From NCBI GenBank assembly GCA_036346255.1, contig CM070617.1:25905080-25969079 (forward strand): 64,000 bases of DNA, given 5' to 3'. Source of the stretch: Ampelocalamus luodianensis. Its lineage: Eukaryota > Streptophyta > Magnoliopsida > Poales > Poaceae. The position numbers and the translations under genes were made by a program. The notes below the pieces were generated by a model. It was not told the origin of the DNA. It saw nothing but the letters and a program-made list of their open reading frames with translations, and ran no database searches. Numbering within the stretch: the first letter of the stretch is position 1; each line of letters starts with the position of its first letter. Positions 11,700 through 23,529 of this stretch are shown piece after piece.

Positions 11700-14600
11700 A
11701 TGGATTTCCTGCAGGGACAGAGCCTCGAGACCACGGTGGCCGTCGCCGTCGCCGCGGTCGCCGCGGGCGGCGCTTTTCTCCTCCTCCGATCCAAGAAGTC
11801 CAAGGGTATGGCTGTGCATATTTGTCCGCAGATACATGCGTGCTTAGATGAGATGTCTGTGATTCGTATCTGATCTGGTTGCCCGAATTCCGGGGGTTTT
11901 CGATTAGTTTTGGTGGAAAGCGAGTGGAGCCGTGCGATTTCTGTTCATTAGATTGTGAATTGGTTCGTGAGTTTGTGTGATACTTTTTTCCTGGCCATGC
12001 TACCTGCTGGACTCGATCTGCAGGTTGGCCATGCCCATTTGCAGACCCGAAGCCGCCAATTGTACGGACATATGAAAACAAATGGAATTTTCTTCTTACC
12101 AAACTGAACCATTAAGTATTGCTGGTGCTTGGAGTAGTCTGTTGAGCTTGAGCGACTAGCTGATGTAGATTGTAGGTAGTTGTTTACTTGTTTTCAATTT
12201 TCGTGTGTTGGTCAGTGGACGTCCCTGGCCGAGTGCTACAGTTATTTTGACTGCCAGCTCCATTTCTGAGCTGTGGGCTGATTTTCTCCACTTTTCTTGG
12301 TAGCTTTGATCTTACCATGTTATCATGAGAAGTACCTATGAAAGAATTGTTGCCTAACTATAGGATGTAAGCAAATGGATCTGTTTTACCTGCCTAGTGG
12401 CAAATACGTGTTTAGCTTATTGACATTATGGATTTAGATTATGGTACTGGTGTGAGTTTAATGACTGGGCGCCCGGTACTCTGCAATATCATTGTTACTT
12501 CACTGTTTAGCATGCATGCTTCTGCAGTATCTTTAAGTATTAGTTGTTTGCAGAATTTTGCAATTCATTCTAGCGTCCATTACTTCTTTCTTTTTATTAT
12601 CCAAATAAATTATTTGTACTCAATATGATTTTTGGTGCTCTTATTTCTTCCTTCAGTCTGCTTGGATCCTGAGAACTTCAAGAAATTTAAACTTGTGGAA
12701 AAGAAGCAAATAAGTCATAATGTGGCCAAATTCAGATTTGCTCTTCCAACTCCTACTTCTGTATTAGGCCTTCCAATCGGTCAACATATCAGTTGCAGGT
12801 TTAGATTCCGTCTTGCTTCTAAAATTTGCTTTTGGAACGTACCATTTCTTTTAAATTATGTCTGTTTCCCCTCCTATTATTGCAGAGGACAAGATTCTAC
12901 TGGCGAAGAAGTAATCAAGCCTTATACACCTACTACATTGGATTCTGATCTTGGACATTTTGAGCTTGTTATAAAGGTAAATTGTGCTCAGTTCTTTATA
13001 CTGTGTGGATATCTTGTTTGACAATATTGGACCATATCTTTTTTGTGCCACACAAGTGTGTGTTCAGTTGTGATTTCTTCTTTAATGTCTTTCCTTTCCT
13101 CACAATGCAGATGTACCCTCAAGGAAGAATGTCTCATCATTTCCGTGAAATGAAAGTTGGCGATTATTTGTCTGTGAAGGGACCTAAGGTGATATTCTTT
13201 CTGTTGTAAGCAACTTGTGTTAGGTTCATAAGAGAGAGCCCTTGCTGAGTCTGACAGTTTACTTTTTGCTGTGGGTTATAGTTTAGCCAGCTTAGATGTT
13301 CTTATTTCGAGCATTAGTTTAACGTGATTTCTTCTCTGATCTAGGGCGTTTCAAGTACCAAGTTGGGCAAGTGAGAGCATTTGGAATGCTAGCTGGTGGA
13401 TCAGGCATTACTCCGATGTTCCAAGTAACAATAGTCCAAAGTTCTATATTTGATGCTACAAGCTGCTTCCGTTAGTCCTGACCCAAGTGATCAACAATCT
13501 ATTTTCTGTTCTCACAGGTTGCAAGGGCAATTCTCGAGAACCCTAACGATAATACAAAAGTTCATTTAATCTATGCAAATGTCACATATGAAGACATTCT
13601 TCTGAAGGTCGAATCACCTTTCTGTTTTTTTTACAAACCCTTCTTTTGGTTTTCATGCAGTCATCTAGTACAGATAATATATGTAAGATATAATGCTAGT
13701 CTTTCCAATTGTTGATCCATAAGCCCAGAGTTACTGTGCATCCGTGCCGCATATTTACTAGCACCTTAACAGGTTGTTATCTATTATATGTACACTTCAT
13801 TTAGTTGCTGATGACAACAGGTGAATTTCAACTATTGTTTTTCTCTTTGTACTCAGCTTAAAATATTTTCAGCATAAAAAATCTAGTATCTTTATGGTAA
13901 TACACAACTTGTGCAACTTGTACTGCACGAAACTGGAACAAGTCATACATAGTAATTTGTAACTGAAACTTAACATATAGCTTTCCTTTTATTTATATGT
14001 AATGTTAAAGCATCTATAGCTGATACATGCAGCAGCATGTGCTTGAGCAAAGAGTTATTCTGTTAATGTCACAAGACAGGTCTCTACTTTGATTCTCAAA
14101 AAAGGCACAGTTCTCTACTTATTAAACCTGTAGGAATATTTTTCAGGCTGTGATAATGGTTTATCTCATTATGTTTGTTTTTCTATAACCCATTAGGCCG
14201 ATTGCACAAATTCTTTTATGATGAATGCAATTAACACTGGTAATGTGCTATTGTGCTTCGGTGCCAAATTTATAGGCATGTTGAATCTGTGCAGGAAGAG
14301 CTGGACAGCATGGCCAAAAACTATCCCGATCGCTTTAAGATCTACAACGTCTTGAATCAGGTGCACCCAATATTCTTCTCAGGTTCTAGTTGTTAGATTT
14401 TAGGAGAGAAGAGTGAAATAGGGGCTGAATTCTTGATTCTATTGCAAGAGCCCAATGGGCTATATATAGTGTACAAGTGAAACCCTAGACTAGAAACCCT
14501 AGCTAGACTACAATTACATTAATACCCCTAACCCATACATGACTATTACATTACTACTCTTAACACTAGCTAAATTTGTGTATCAACATCAGTACACCGT

Positions 14601-15368
14601 ATTTGACGCGTAGAAACATTATTAATAGCTTTGTTTGGAAACAGTGAGCTCCAGGATTCCACATTCTCCATTATCTTGGACAATTATAGAAGTAGGTGCA
14701 TAATTTGTTATGGTCATAACAAGGGATGGGCTGTTGAACAGTACTGCAGCATGATGAGATAATTGCAGAGCAATGCTGTATGCATAAAGACGGTCACATA
14801 AATAGGTTTAAAGATTGCTGGAATATTAAATTGATTAAGGAGGGTATGGGTCGAAAAATATATTGCTTAGGGAAAAAAACAAGTTCTTAAATGTACCTGT
14901 TTTGTCTTTTATTTGCTAGAAATAACATTGCGCTCTCATTAACTATTTAACCCTAGTCCACTGATACAGAGTTCTATCAATTATGACTTTCATTGTACTC
15001 TAGAGGTATTATTTCCAGAGGCATTTGAAACACATTCTCATACTGATTTTTGCATGTGCAGCCTCCTGAAGTCTGGAATGGTGGTGTTGGGTTTGTGTCG
15101 AAGGAAATGATTAAAACTCATTGTCCAGCGCCTGCTGAGGACATTCAGGTAAAACTCAAGTCTTCATTTCTTGTAACTTTTTGTTTCCAAGCGAGCGGTC
15201 GCTTTCAGTAAACTCGTATCTGTGCCGTTTCTCCAACCTGGATACTTACATAGATTATGTGTTTGACTATTCCAGATCTTGAGATGCGGTCCTCCTCCGA
15301 TGAACAAGGCCATGGCCGCACACCTTGACGAGCTCGGGTACACAAAGGAGATGCAATTCCAGTTCTAA
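11700..15368 (+). CDS. CBR1: NADH-cytochrome b5 reductase (nine exons, one apparent frameshift)
   Basis: This flavoenzyme moves electrons from NADH through FAD to cytochrome b5 at the ER membrane, supporting fatty acid desaturation and related reactions. Exons: 11700-11805, 12657-12798, 12886-12976, 13111-13188, 13345-13424, 13518-13607, 14295-14360, 15062-15148, 15276-15368; all introns are GT-AG. About 277 residues, the usual length for plant CBR1. Residues about 10-30 form an Ala/Val-rich membrane anchor. FAD-binding IKPYTPTTLDSD is in exon 3, the NADH-site GGSGITPMFQ in exon 5, and CGPPPMN plus C-terminal MQFQF in exon 9. The start is the first ATG before the anchor. Oddity: exon 4 ends in phase 0 at VKGPK, but exon 5 after its only AG acceptor begins GGCGTT, where the conserved GRFKYQ needs one more G. 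The rest of the frame is intact, so a G-run length error or a real 1-bp deletion is likely. Confidence 0.9.
14391..14565. mobile_element. Small solo LTR (copia or TRIM type) in CBR1 intron 7
   Basis: This 175-base block begins TGTTAGATTTTAGGAG and ends CTACTCTTAACA, with the TG...CA termini of LTRs. It carries a TATATATAG promoter-like motif and GAAACCCTAG. Flanking pentamers CTAGT (14386-14390) and CTAGC (14566-14570) match 4 of 5. It lies well inside the intron between exons 7 and 8, away from splice sites. Confidence 0.65.
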
Positions 15369-15747
15369 GTTTTCCTAATAGCGGAGTACCAAAATAATGC
15401 CTCATGGCCTACGTTGTCCTTGGTTCATGGAGACGGTGTCTGATCCCTTTTGTTAGCTGACCGCAGCGATACATGATTAGTCGTGAGACAACAATTTATG
15501 TACCACTCCATTTTTGTGGGCAAATGTTATCTGCCTTTGCAGAAGCCCACATTTCCTGTGACTCCATTATTATTATTGGTTTGAAATGTGAACATTGGAT
15601 GCTACAAACAGTCAGTACAAAAGATATTACAGCATCACCAGTGTAATTTTTTGTGTTTTTTTTTCTATTAGCAGCAGTACAATCTAAAATCTAATCTAAT
15701 CTAATCTGACGGCAGTGCTGTTTAAGAAGAAAGTTAATGGTTTGGTC
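15369..15747 (+). other. CBR1 3' UTR and short spacer
   Basis: The sequence downstream of the TAA includes T-rich stretches and an ATTATTATTATT run, consistent with a 3' UTR. No further gene was seen before the hAT element. A small TCTAA pentamer repeat lies near 15685-15705. Confidence 0.4.
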
Positions 15748-16690
15748 TAGGGTTGGAAACGAGCCAAGCTGCCTCGAGCTAGGTTTGCTCAAGCTTGTTT
15801 CAACAGCACGCTCGGCTTGGTTCATTTTGAGCACGACCCAGTAGGGCACCTCGAGCTGGCTCGTGAGCCTCACGAGCTAGGAACAATTGGTCTTCGAGCG
15901 GCTTAGATTTTTCCCATTATCAACACATCAATTACAAATTGAGACACTACACTACAAAACATCAACAAAAAATCTCAACTTTTTGATGCTAACTCACCGA
16001 GTTTGCCAGTTCGCTGAGTTCAGGAGGCGGTTGGGAGTTGAGGAGTCGTCCACCGGTCGCATGCTCGCCTGCTAGTGATGAGGCGGAGGCCCCGACGTCA
16101 GCCGACTTCTTCCCTCGTGCACGAGACTCCGTGCTCCATTGGCGATCCATGGGAGTCGCGTTGAGCCTGGAGGAGTGGGGGGGGAGCATGGGGTGATGAC
16201 GCGGAGGCACGGGGAAAGCACGAGGGGAGCGGTGTAGCGTGGTGGACAGGACGACGACGCGGAGGACAAGGGGAGCAACGGGGGGCATGGGGCCAGGGAG
16301 GAGGACGAGGGGAGTAGGGGACCACAGGGCCAGGGGAGCACACGACCAGTCGGTTGGACGGCGCGACGGATGGAGAGGGCGGCGACGTGGAGGGGATCGA
16401 GAGGATTGGGGATCGGGAGTCCAGAGGAAGGGGAACTGGGGATCAAGATTTGAGAGGACTCTTGGCTAGGGCAACTGGGCAAGGGGCAAGGCCGCAAGGG
16501 CGTTGGACAGACTAGGTCGTCGGGCCCATGAGCCAAACGAGCCACCGAGCAGCTCGAGCTCGGCTCATTTTTTGAGTGAACTAGGCAAAGGGCTCGACTC
16601 AGCTCAAAAAACACGAGCCCGAGCCAAGTCGACTCGAGCTCGTTACGAGCCGAGCCGACTCACGAGCCACGAGCTTTTTTTCTAGCCCTA
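15748..16690. mobile_element. Non-autonomous hAT element with perfect 8-bp target duplication
   Basis: The ends are TAGGGTTGGAAA at 15748 and the complement of TAGGGCTAGAAA ending at 16690. The octamer GTTTGGTC flanks both sides (15740-15747 and 16691-16698) without mismatch. Subterminal DNA is dense in GAGCC/GGCTC and CTCGAG motifs, typical of grass hAT ends. The 943-base interior has only GC-driven open frames and no transposase. Confidence 0.88.
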
Positions 16691-16698
16691 GTTTGGTC

Positions 16699-17969
16699 TT
16701 CACTCATACCTTCCGAGCTGCCGGGTTTACTGATGTTCACATGCTAGCACCCATTTGGAATGAGAGTTTTTCTAGATTCACAAATGAATTGAGTTGTTTT
16801 CAAACAGTCCCACTCTAGGTTTGCCATGGTGGTGACATTTTTAGAGCTTGATTGGAATATAAGAATTTCGTAGGAATTTCTCCGCATTTCAAACTGGCCT
16901 GATTTCATACAATAATGTGCAAATTCTAACTTGAAGCGAGCTAAATCTCAAGCAAATCCCAATGGGCATTGGGCCATTGGCATTTGGCAGTGACAGCACC
17001 AACACAAGTCGGGATGGGGCTCTAGGGCTGAGCGACGTGCCTGAGAAGAAGTGCTGCCTATAGGTAGCATAAAATTTGGATTTTTTTTTGCCTAGCTAGA
17101 CAAATATGAGATTTAATTGTTTGGTTGGTGACTTGAGCTTTGAGAAATATAAAATAGGACACTCTTATGATTTATGGATACTAAACTCCACAACTTGCCT
17201 TTTATTGTTGGACAATCCATTCCATAAATGACACGTAGACCCATTACCCAATATTATCCACATATATCCATCCTCATTGGCAGAAGTCCATGCGCAGCAG
17301 AGAAAAAAAAAGAAGGAAATCCTCCGGTCTTAAATAGAGGCGTTTTTCACGCGCAAAGACACATGCCACGTCGACGTTCTTTTTTGAGCCGTTCGATCTT
17401 CTTTTCCCTGCTTCTTGGCCATTCGATCCATCGCTGCGCTATCTTCGCGTTCGCATGCGCGGCCTCGCGGGCTTTCGTACGGTGTTTCGCTCGCAGTTTC
17501 TCCACAGCGATACACGTCTCGCTCTCCTTGATTCTCGTGCCATTCTTTTCTATGCGTGCTTGCCCAGCGAAAATCCTACCGTAAAGAGCCGCATGTTTCT
17601 CGGTCGAAGAGGCGGCCACGTCGCTCCATTTCTTTTTGCGCGTCGGATCTGGCGCGATTCTCCTTCGTTGTCGTCCAATTCTTTTTTGGTTTTGCGTGCC
17701 TACGATTCTGTTGCGTTCTTCCCTCTCATCTTCCTCGGGCGCTTCTTGTGCTGGCATTGAGGTGTTCCTCCACGCGGCTCGACAACGACTGAGCCGAAAT
17801 CCCCTCCCCCCACGCTCGGTTGCTGCTCCCTCCCTTCGTCCCCACGCTTCTCCTCCCCCAGCCGACGCAACACGCCTGGCCCCCTCCCCCCACGCTCCTA
17901 CGCTGCCCCTTTCCTCGTCGCGTCACTGCCCCAGCGCCCCCACGCCTGGCCAAATCCCCTCCCCCACGC
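16699..17969. other. Intergenic region with a GC-rich block, no gene recognised
   Basis: AT-rich DNA to about 17330 is followed by a GC-rich stretch with open frames on both strands (for example minus 17347-17757, Arg/Lys/Glu-rich). None matches a family I know. From about 17800 a C-rich repeat of roughly 80 bases begins, with units starting near CTTCGTCCCCACGCTTC; it resumes after the LTR-like insertion at about 19605. Confidence 0.45.
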
Positions 17970-19591
17970 TGTAGGATCAAGGATAACCGACTAGAGGGGG
18001 GTGAATAGGAGGTTTCTAAATTTAATCGACCAAATTAAACTTAGAGCTAAAAGGTACTAGCAAATACTTTCTAACACAATAAGAAACTAATGTCAATACA
18101 AGATATAATTCTTAGCTAAGCAATTTAACACAAGATAAATGCTTGAATTATAAATGCGGAATAAGTAAAGACAAGAATTAACCACAAGTGAGACAGTGAG
18201 GGTTTTTCCCGTGGTATCGAAGACTTGCCGGTCTTCACTAGTCCACGTTGAGGGAGCTTGAACAAATCAAGCCGACTCCACCAATTAAGCCTTTCCTCGA
18301 TCACTATTGGTTGTTCTTCCTCCACTCCGGAGATGGTGAACACCAAACCATTCACAATCTTGGCACCGGGCCTCTTCACAATCTTCTTGAAGAGATCACC
18401 GTGCACACACCGCCAAGCCGTCTAGGAGTTCGGCAAAACTCCAAGAGTAACAAATCGATGACCTTTGCTTGACAACAACCAAGTGCAAGAGGATCAACTA
18501 GAATGATGAATGCACTTGAATGAGCTCAACAACCTCTCAAAGGGTGCACAAGTGTATTTGAGGAGTTGAATAAATGCTAAAGGCTCTAAAGATGTTAAAT
18601 GAGGTCTAGCTGTCAACCCTTGAGCAGTTGGGGGTTATATATACCACCCACCAACAAAAACGACCGTTGGAGAGTCATACCCAAAAAACAGCGAAATGCG
18701 GTATGACCGCCATCTAAGGTGCGGTACGACGCACGCGAGATCGAGCTCGCTATGCGGTCGAACGGTGGCATTAAATGACTCTGACATAGCCGTTGAACAA
18801 CCCTTGCGGTATGACCGCCAACTAACTTGCGGTACGACCGCAACTTCCGGTTATACCGCTCGTAGGAGCGGTACGACCGAACGAAGGGTTTCCAGAAACG
18901 ACGAGATGACATGCTCTCTGTAAAAATCGTACCGCCATATGAAATTCGGTACAACCGCAGATCGGTACGACCGTTTCTCAATTTTGGTACGACCGATTAT
19001 CTCGGAGAGGTTTGAGTCAGAAATGCATCTGTTCTGGTAAAACTCAACCGCCAACTAAAAAACGGAATGACCGCAATGCGGTAGTACCGCTCAAAGAGCC
19101 GGTAGTACCGTATTAACGCTCAGGTTGGTGAGGAGTTCAAAAACCGGTTGTTCCACCAAGTAACATGCGGTCATACCGCACCAAGCGGTACAACCGCTAG
19201 ACGGACGTCGGTACAACCGATTTTTGACATCCACACTGAAACCTTTTGGAGAAGGAATTCAATTACACGCATGATCCTAAATTGATCCATATTGCACAAG
19301 ACCATATATTCAAGCTACTAGTCACGATCCCTCTTAATAGTACGACGTTTATCCTAAAAATCCGGTCTTCCAAACAATTCTTCTAAGACCGGCAAAATAC
19401 GAAAATGATCCTAGTCTACTTATTTATTTTGAGCCAAGAAGATCTTTATCGAACCGTTCAACGTGCATCTTTTGCATCATCATTAACCATCAATGGATCT
19501 TCACCTCGTAGATACTCAATTAACATGTTAAACAAACATTCACATATAGTCATTAATTACCAAAATAATTTTAGGGGCCTAGACGCTTTCA
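17970..19591. mobile_element. LTR-like element 1 (TG...CA, perfect 5-bp target duplication)
   Basis: This 1,622-base unit begins TGTAGGATCAAGGATAACCG and ends GACGCTTTCA. CACGC flanks both sides exactly (17965-17969 and 19592-19596). It shares CTAGAGGGGGGTGAATAGG and a similar end with the 3.6-kb element at 21186-24781. It has no coding content. The best reading is a solo LTR; the start and the palindrome array recall Sirevirus-type copia LTRs, but that family call is uncertain. Confidence 0.7.
18690..19230. repeat. Array of GCGGTAnnACCGC palindromes
   Basis: About fifteen or more imperfect copies of a short palindrome (GCGGTATGACCGC, GCGGTACGACCGC, GCGGTAGTACCGC, CGGTACAACCG and variants) are irregularly spaced 10-50 bases apart inside LTR-like element 1. 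A similar group lies at about 22110-22500 in element 2. Confidence 0.85.
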
Positions 19592-19596
19592 CACGC

Positions 19597-20826
19597 CCGT
19601 ACTGCCGCCCCTCCCCTTCGTCCCCACGCTTCTCCTCCCCCAGCCGATACCGCACGCCTGGACCCTCACCCCATGCCCTTGCACCGCCCCTTTCCTCTTT
19701 CTTCACCAAGTTAGGCCGCCGCCACCTCCTACTGATCTCCCTCTCTGATCCACCTTTCGGTGAGCTAGCCACGTCACGGCGCGTTCCCGAAGGTTCTCCA
19801 CCCATCCCCAACCTCCTCTCGTCTTCTCCGTCGCCATGAAGCTCCACCACCGCCGCCTCCTCTTCTCCGTCTCCGGTCGTCGTCGCTCCGCCATTCCGGC
19901 CACCCTTGTGCCTCCCTGACCACACCATGACGATCCCCTCGCCAAGGCGCAACCCATACTCGCCCTACTTTCTCCAGAGCGTCGCCATGCCGCCGATTCC
20001 GCCGTGAGCCCGTGCGCCGCCACCGCTCCAAGCCTCATCGCCGCGCCTCCGGCCACCTGCGTAGCCGCCGCCACCACCTACATCTTCCCACCCCGCGCCG
20101 TTCCATTTTTCGGTTGCCGGCCACACGCACTCCTCACCGCGCCGCCAGCCGAGCTTGAGGCTCGCTCTGTTCCTTCTCTATGTGGCACCGCATACTCCTG
20201 GTGGTACGTGTTGTAAACCCTAGCCCTCCCCGATCCACCCTCGCCCGATCCGGTTGGTTTGTGCGAGTTGATGTTGGGATTGGGGAGGAACTGTTGGTTG
20301 GTGTGGTCATTTCGGGTGTTGAGCTTTTGTTTCCCGTGATGCGAGCGATTTAGGGAATTGGCGAGCCACTGTGCTCACTTTATGATGCGACTGAGGGTCT
20401 ATTTGTTGTGTCGATTCGCTACTTATGGTGGACTAATTTGCTCCGGAGCATATGATCCATCTCTTAGATCGCCTCCTTGTTATTATTGGCGGTAGCTGAA
20501 TGATGGGCTAGGGATGAGTTGATGTTAGTATTTAGCCCCAGTCGGGCAGTGTTTCAGATTCTGGTTGCTCTGGAGGTGAACAATTGTAGATTTCTCGCTG
20601 AACTCTGTATTTTTAGGTGTTGTTCATATTTGTTTATGTATGTTGGGAAGTTTTTGGAGCTCTTCTCACTAGAATCGGGACAACAGATTTGTAGACCATT
20701 GTATGAGTAATTGAGTGCATAATTAGTTTGCTTGTGACATTGGCAAAGCTAATTCTCTGTATTTTTAGGCGTCGTTCATATTTGTTTATGTATTTTGGGA
20801 AATTTGTGGAGCTCTTCTTACTAGAA
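19597..20826 (+). other. GC-rich gene-like fragment, unidentified
   Basis: Open frames such as 19405-19839 and 20004-20216 are rich in Ala, Pro and Ser, followed by T-rich intron-like sequence. This resembles the 5' end of a grass gene, but no protein family could be identified and no continuing exons were found. The tail holds an internal duplication of about 75 bases (about 20607-20680 and 20758-20827), beginning CTGTATTTTTAGG in both copies. It could be a captured gene fragment or a pseudogene. Confidence 0.3.
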
Positions 20827-22924
20827 TGGCCAAATGGGACGTGCCTGCCGGGCCAGCCCGAGGCACGCCACTGTAGGGGTCGGTCTATGCACGACACGAT
20901 CCACACTGTTTATGAGGTGTGTCGACCCGATATGATAGCTCGTGCCATGCTTAGGCTACTACCCAGGAATGGTGACCCGCCCTGGCCTGGCATGAACAGT
21001 GTCGAGTCGTGCCGGGTACGGCATGAACCCGACGAGCACGGCACGACCCATTGGCCCACGCGCTGCAGGGAGAGGCAGGGCCAGGAGGATCAGGTGGGGC
21101 AGTAACGGCACTAAGGGAGGAGAGGAAGAGGGGAGGCGGCGCAGAGGGAGGCCAGCGAAGGGGAGCCGGGAGGAGAGGAGGCGAGTGTAAGATCGAGTAG
21201 GCCGACTAGAGGGGGGTGAATAGGCGGTTTTAAAACTTTTATGCACTAAAACCGATTTCTAATGCGGAAGCTAATATCAAATCGATTTCGCCCAATTAAA
21301 ACCTAAAACAACTAGGCTCGCCTAAGTGCACCAACAACAAGCCTATTGAGAGATAACAATTAAGCAATGACTTGTAAGCAATCAACTAATGATATAAACA
21401 ATTAAGTACATAAGATAGCGTTCACACAAGTAAGCAATTTAATTCTAGGAATATAAATTGCTATGTAGTAAAGCTAGAATGCAAACCACAATTGACACAA
21501 TGATATTTTTCCGTGGTGATCGAAGACTTGCGGTCTCCCTAATCCACGTTGAGGTAAGTTCAACCTTTTGGATCGGCTCCAAAACGCGAGGCAACACTTC
21601 CGAGGTAAGTCCAAACAACTTGGACCGGTTCCAACCGAACCAACACCTCTAAGTGAGTTCAACCGCTTGAACAGACTCCAACTTGAACTTATCACTCCAA
21701 TCCACTAGGGTTGCTCTTACTCCGCTCCGGAGATGGCGAGCACCAAGCCACTCACAAATCGCCCGGGTCTTCTCACAAGCTTCACTTGAGAAGATCACCG
21801 ACGCACCACGTCTCCACGCGTCTAGGTGTTGGCAAACACCAAGAGTAACAAGACTCAACTTTCACTTGAACCAATCAAGTGCCAAAGCTCTATGGATAAG
21901 CAATCCACAACCTAATGCAACACATGCACTTAGGGTTTGCTCTCAATCACTCACTAAGTGCAACACATGCACACAAGAGTATGAGAGGCTTGCTCTTAGC
22001 TCAAAGAAACTCAATGGGGCACAAGCAACAACACTTCCTCACACAGCCAAGGTGGGTATTTATAGCCCACACTCAAAAACTAGCCGTTGGGAAAAGATTC
22101 CGGAGGCTCGGACAAAATCGGTCGATCGCCAACTAATGGCGGTCGGACCGCCAAGTGCCAACGGCTATAAAACTAGCCGTTGGACTCACAATCGATCCGA
22201 CCGCCAACCAATGGCGGTCGGACGCCAGCTCGCCGATCGCCGCGAGGGCGGTCGACCGCTCAAGCGAGCACGAGCAATCGAAAAAATACTCTTACGGAAA
22301 ACACGTCCGCCAAACAAAGTTCGGTACTACCGCATCTCGGTAGTACGCTTCAAACTCCGGTACTACCGCACCCCGGTAATACCGTTTCTTACGGTCGGTA
22401 CAAACGAAGATCGGTCAGACCGCCCAACCCATGGCGGTCGGACCACTACCACCGATCGATCGCTACGAGGCGGTCGGACGCGCCGATCGGCAAGATCGAA
22501 AGCAATTTTGTACATTTGCTTCAACTCAATTTGCAAAAACATATTTGCCAAATTGATGCAACATGTACACAAGAGATGAAAGCTAGATTCTCAACAAGTC
22601 ACAAAAACACATTTTGCCGACTTTTAGAATCATCGCCACAAGGAATAAGGTACATGAACTTAAACCGTTTGCAAAACGCATTTGCAAACTAAAGTCACAT
22701 GCTACAAGGAATAACCATGAGCCACAACTATTTGCAAAACATATTTGCAAACAAAGGCAACATGTTAAGTTGAGCTAGAGCAAACACAATGAGCTATCAA
22801 CACATGACTAACTCAAGTTACTAATTAAGACCCCTCTTAATAGTACGGCAACCTATTCTAGCAATCCGATCTCTCAACCAAACACCGAGATTGGTAAAAG
22901 ACTAGGAACAAATCCTTAGCCCTA

Positions 22925-23496
22925 GCCATGGTAGTTAGGATCGCGATCCTACTCTTAGAGTCTTACGATTTTACGAACCCACGACAGCCTGTCGATCCGA
23001 GTCTCACTGTCGATCCGATCCTACTCAAGGTAGTTAGGATCGCGATCTTACTCTTAGAGTCTTACGGTTCTACGAACCCACGACAGCTTATCGATCCTAC
23101 TTGTAGAGACTTAGGGTAATTGTTTTTGGAGGCCAGGCTTTGCTGATATTTTGTTTTAGAGCAAAATTTGTTGATATTAATTTCTGAGAATGAAACTATA
23201 AATAAACAAGGAGCATGCAAAATATTATATTAGTGTGGTAATGCTGTTCTCCTGTAGTTCAGAACTATATCACCCATCATGTCAGAACCATTATGCTTTT
23301 CTGTTGTGTGATAAGAAGTGTTTTGCCCCTTTTTTGGTAATAAGTAAGCGGTAAACCTTATAAGAATCATACAAACTTATAGTATAGATGGTAAATATGT
23401 GTATTTTTACAAATCCGTAGAATCGCCGATTCTACGATTCGATCCTACCGGAGGCAAATCGATCCGACTCGGGATCTCGACTCTGACTACCTTGGC
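22925..23496. mobile_element. MITE-like element with about 19-bp terminal repeats
   Basis: The left end GCCATGGTAGTTAGGATCG pairs with the right end, whose complement reads GCCAAGGTAGTCAGAGTCG. CCTA flanks both sides. The left part contains a direct repeat of about 100 bases (22928 and about 23030, both reading GGTAGTTAGGATCGCGATC). Length is 572 bases and it is non-coding. The superfamily is uncertain because the target duplication is short. Confidence 0.5.
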
Positions 23497-23529
23497 CCTA
23501 GCTAGTCATACCTTAGCCTTGCACATCTC

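Noticed and set aside
11377..12102. 241-residue minus-strand frame over the CBR1 start
   Set aside because: It is antisense to the real first exon and leader, with no domain.
16072..16614. 180-residue Pro/Ser-rich minus-strand frame
   Set aside because: It lies wholly inside the non-autonomous hAT element and reflects GC-rich subterminal repeats.
18690..19230. CRISPR array
   Set aside because: The short palindromes are irregularly spaced and variable, with no fixed repeat or unique spacers, in a plant LTR.
21683..22579. 298-residue open frame
   Set aside because: It reads through the palindrome array and leader of LTR-like element 2; repetitive, with no domain.
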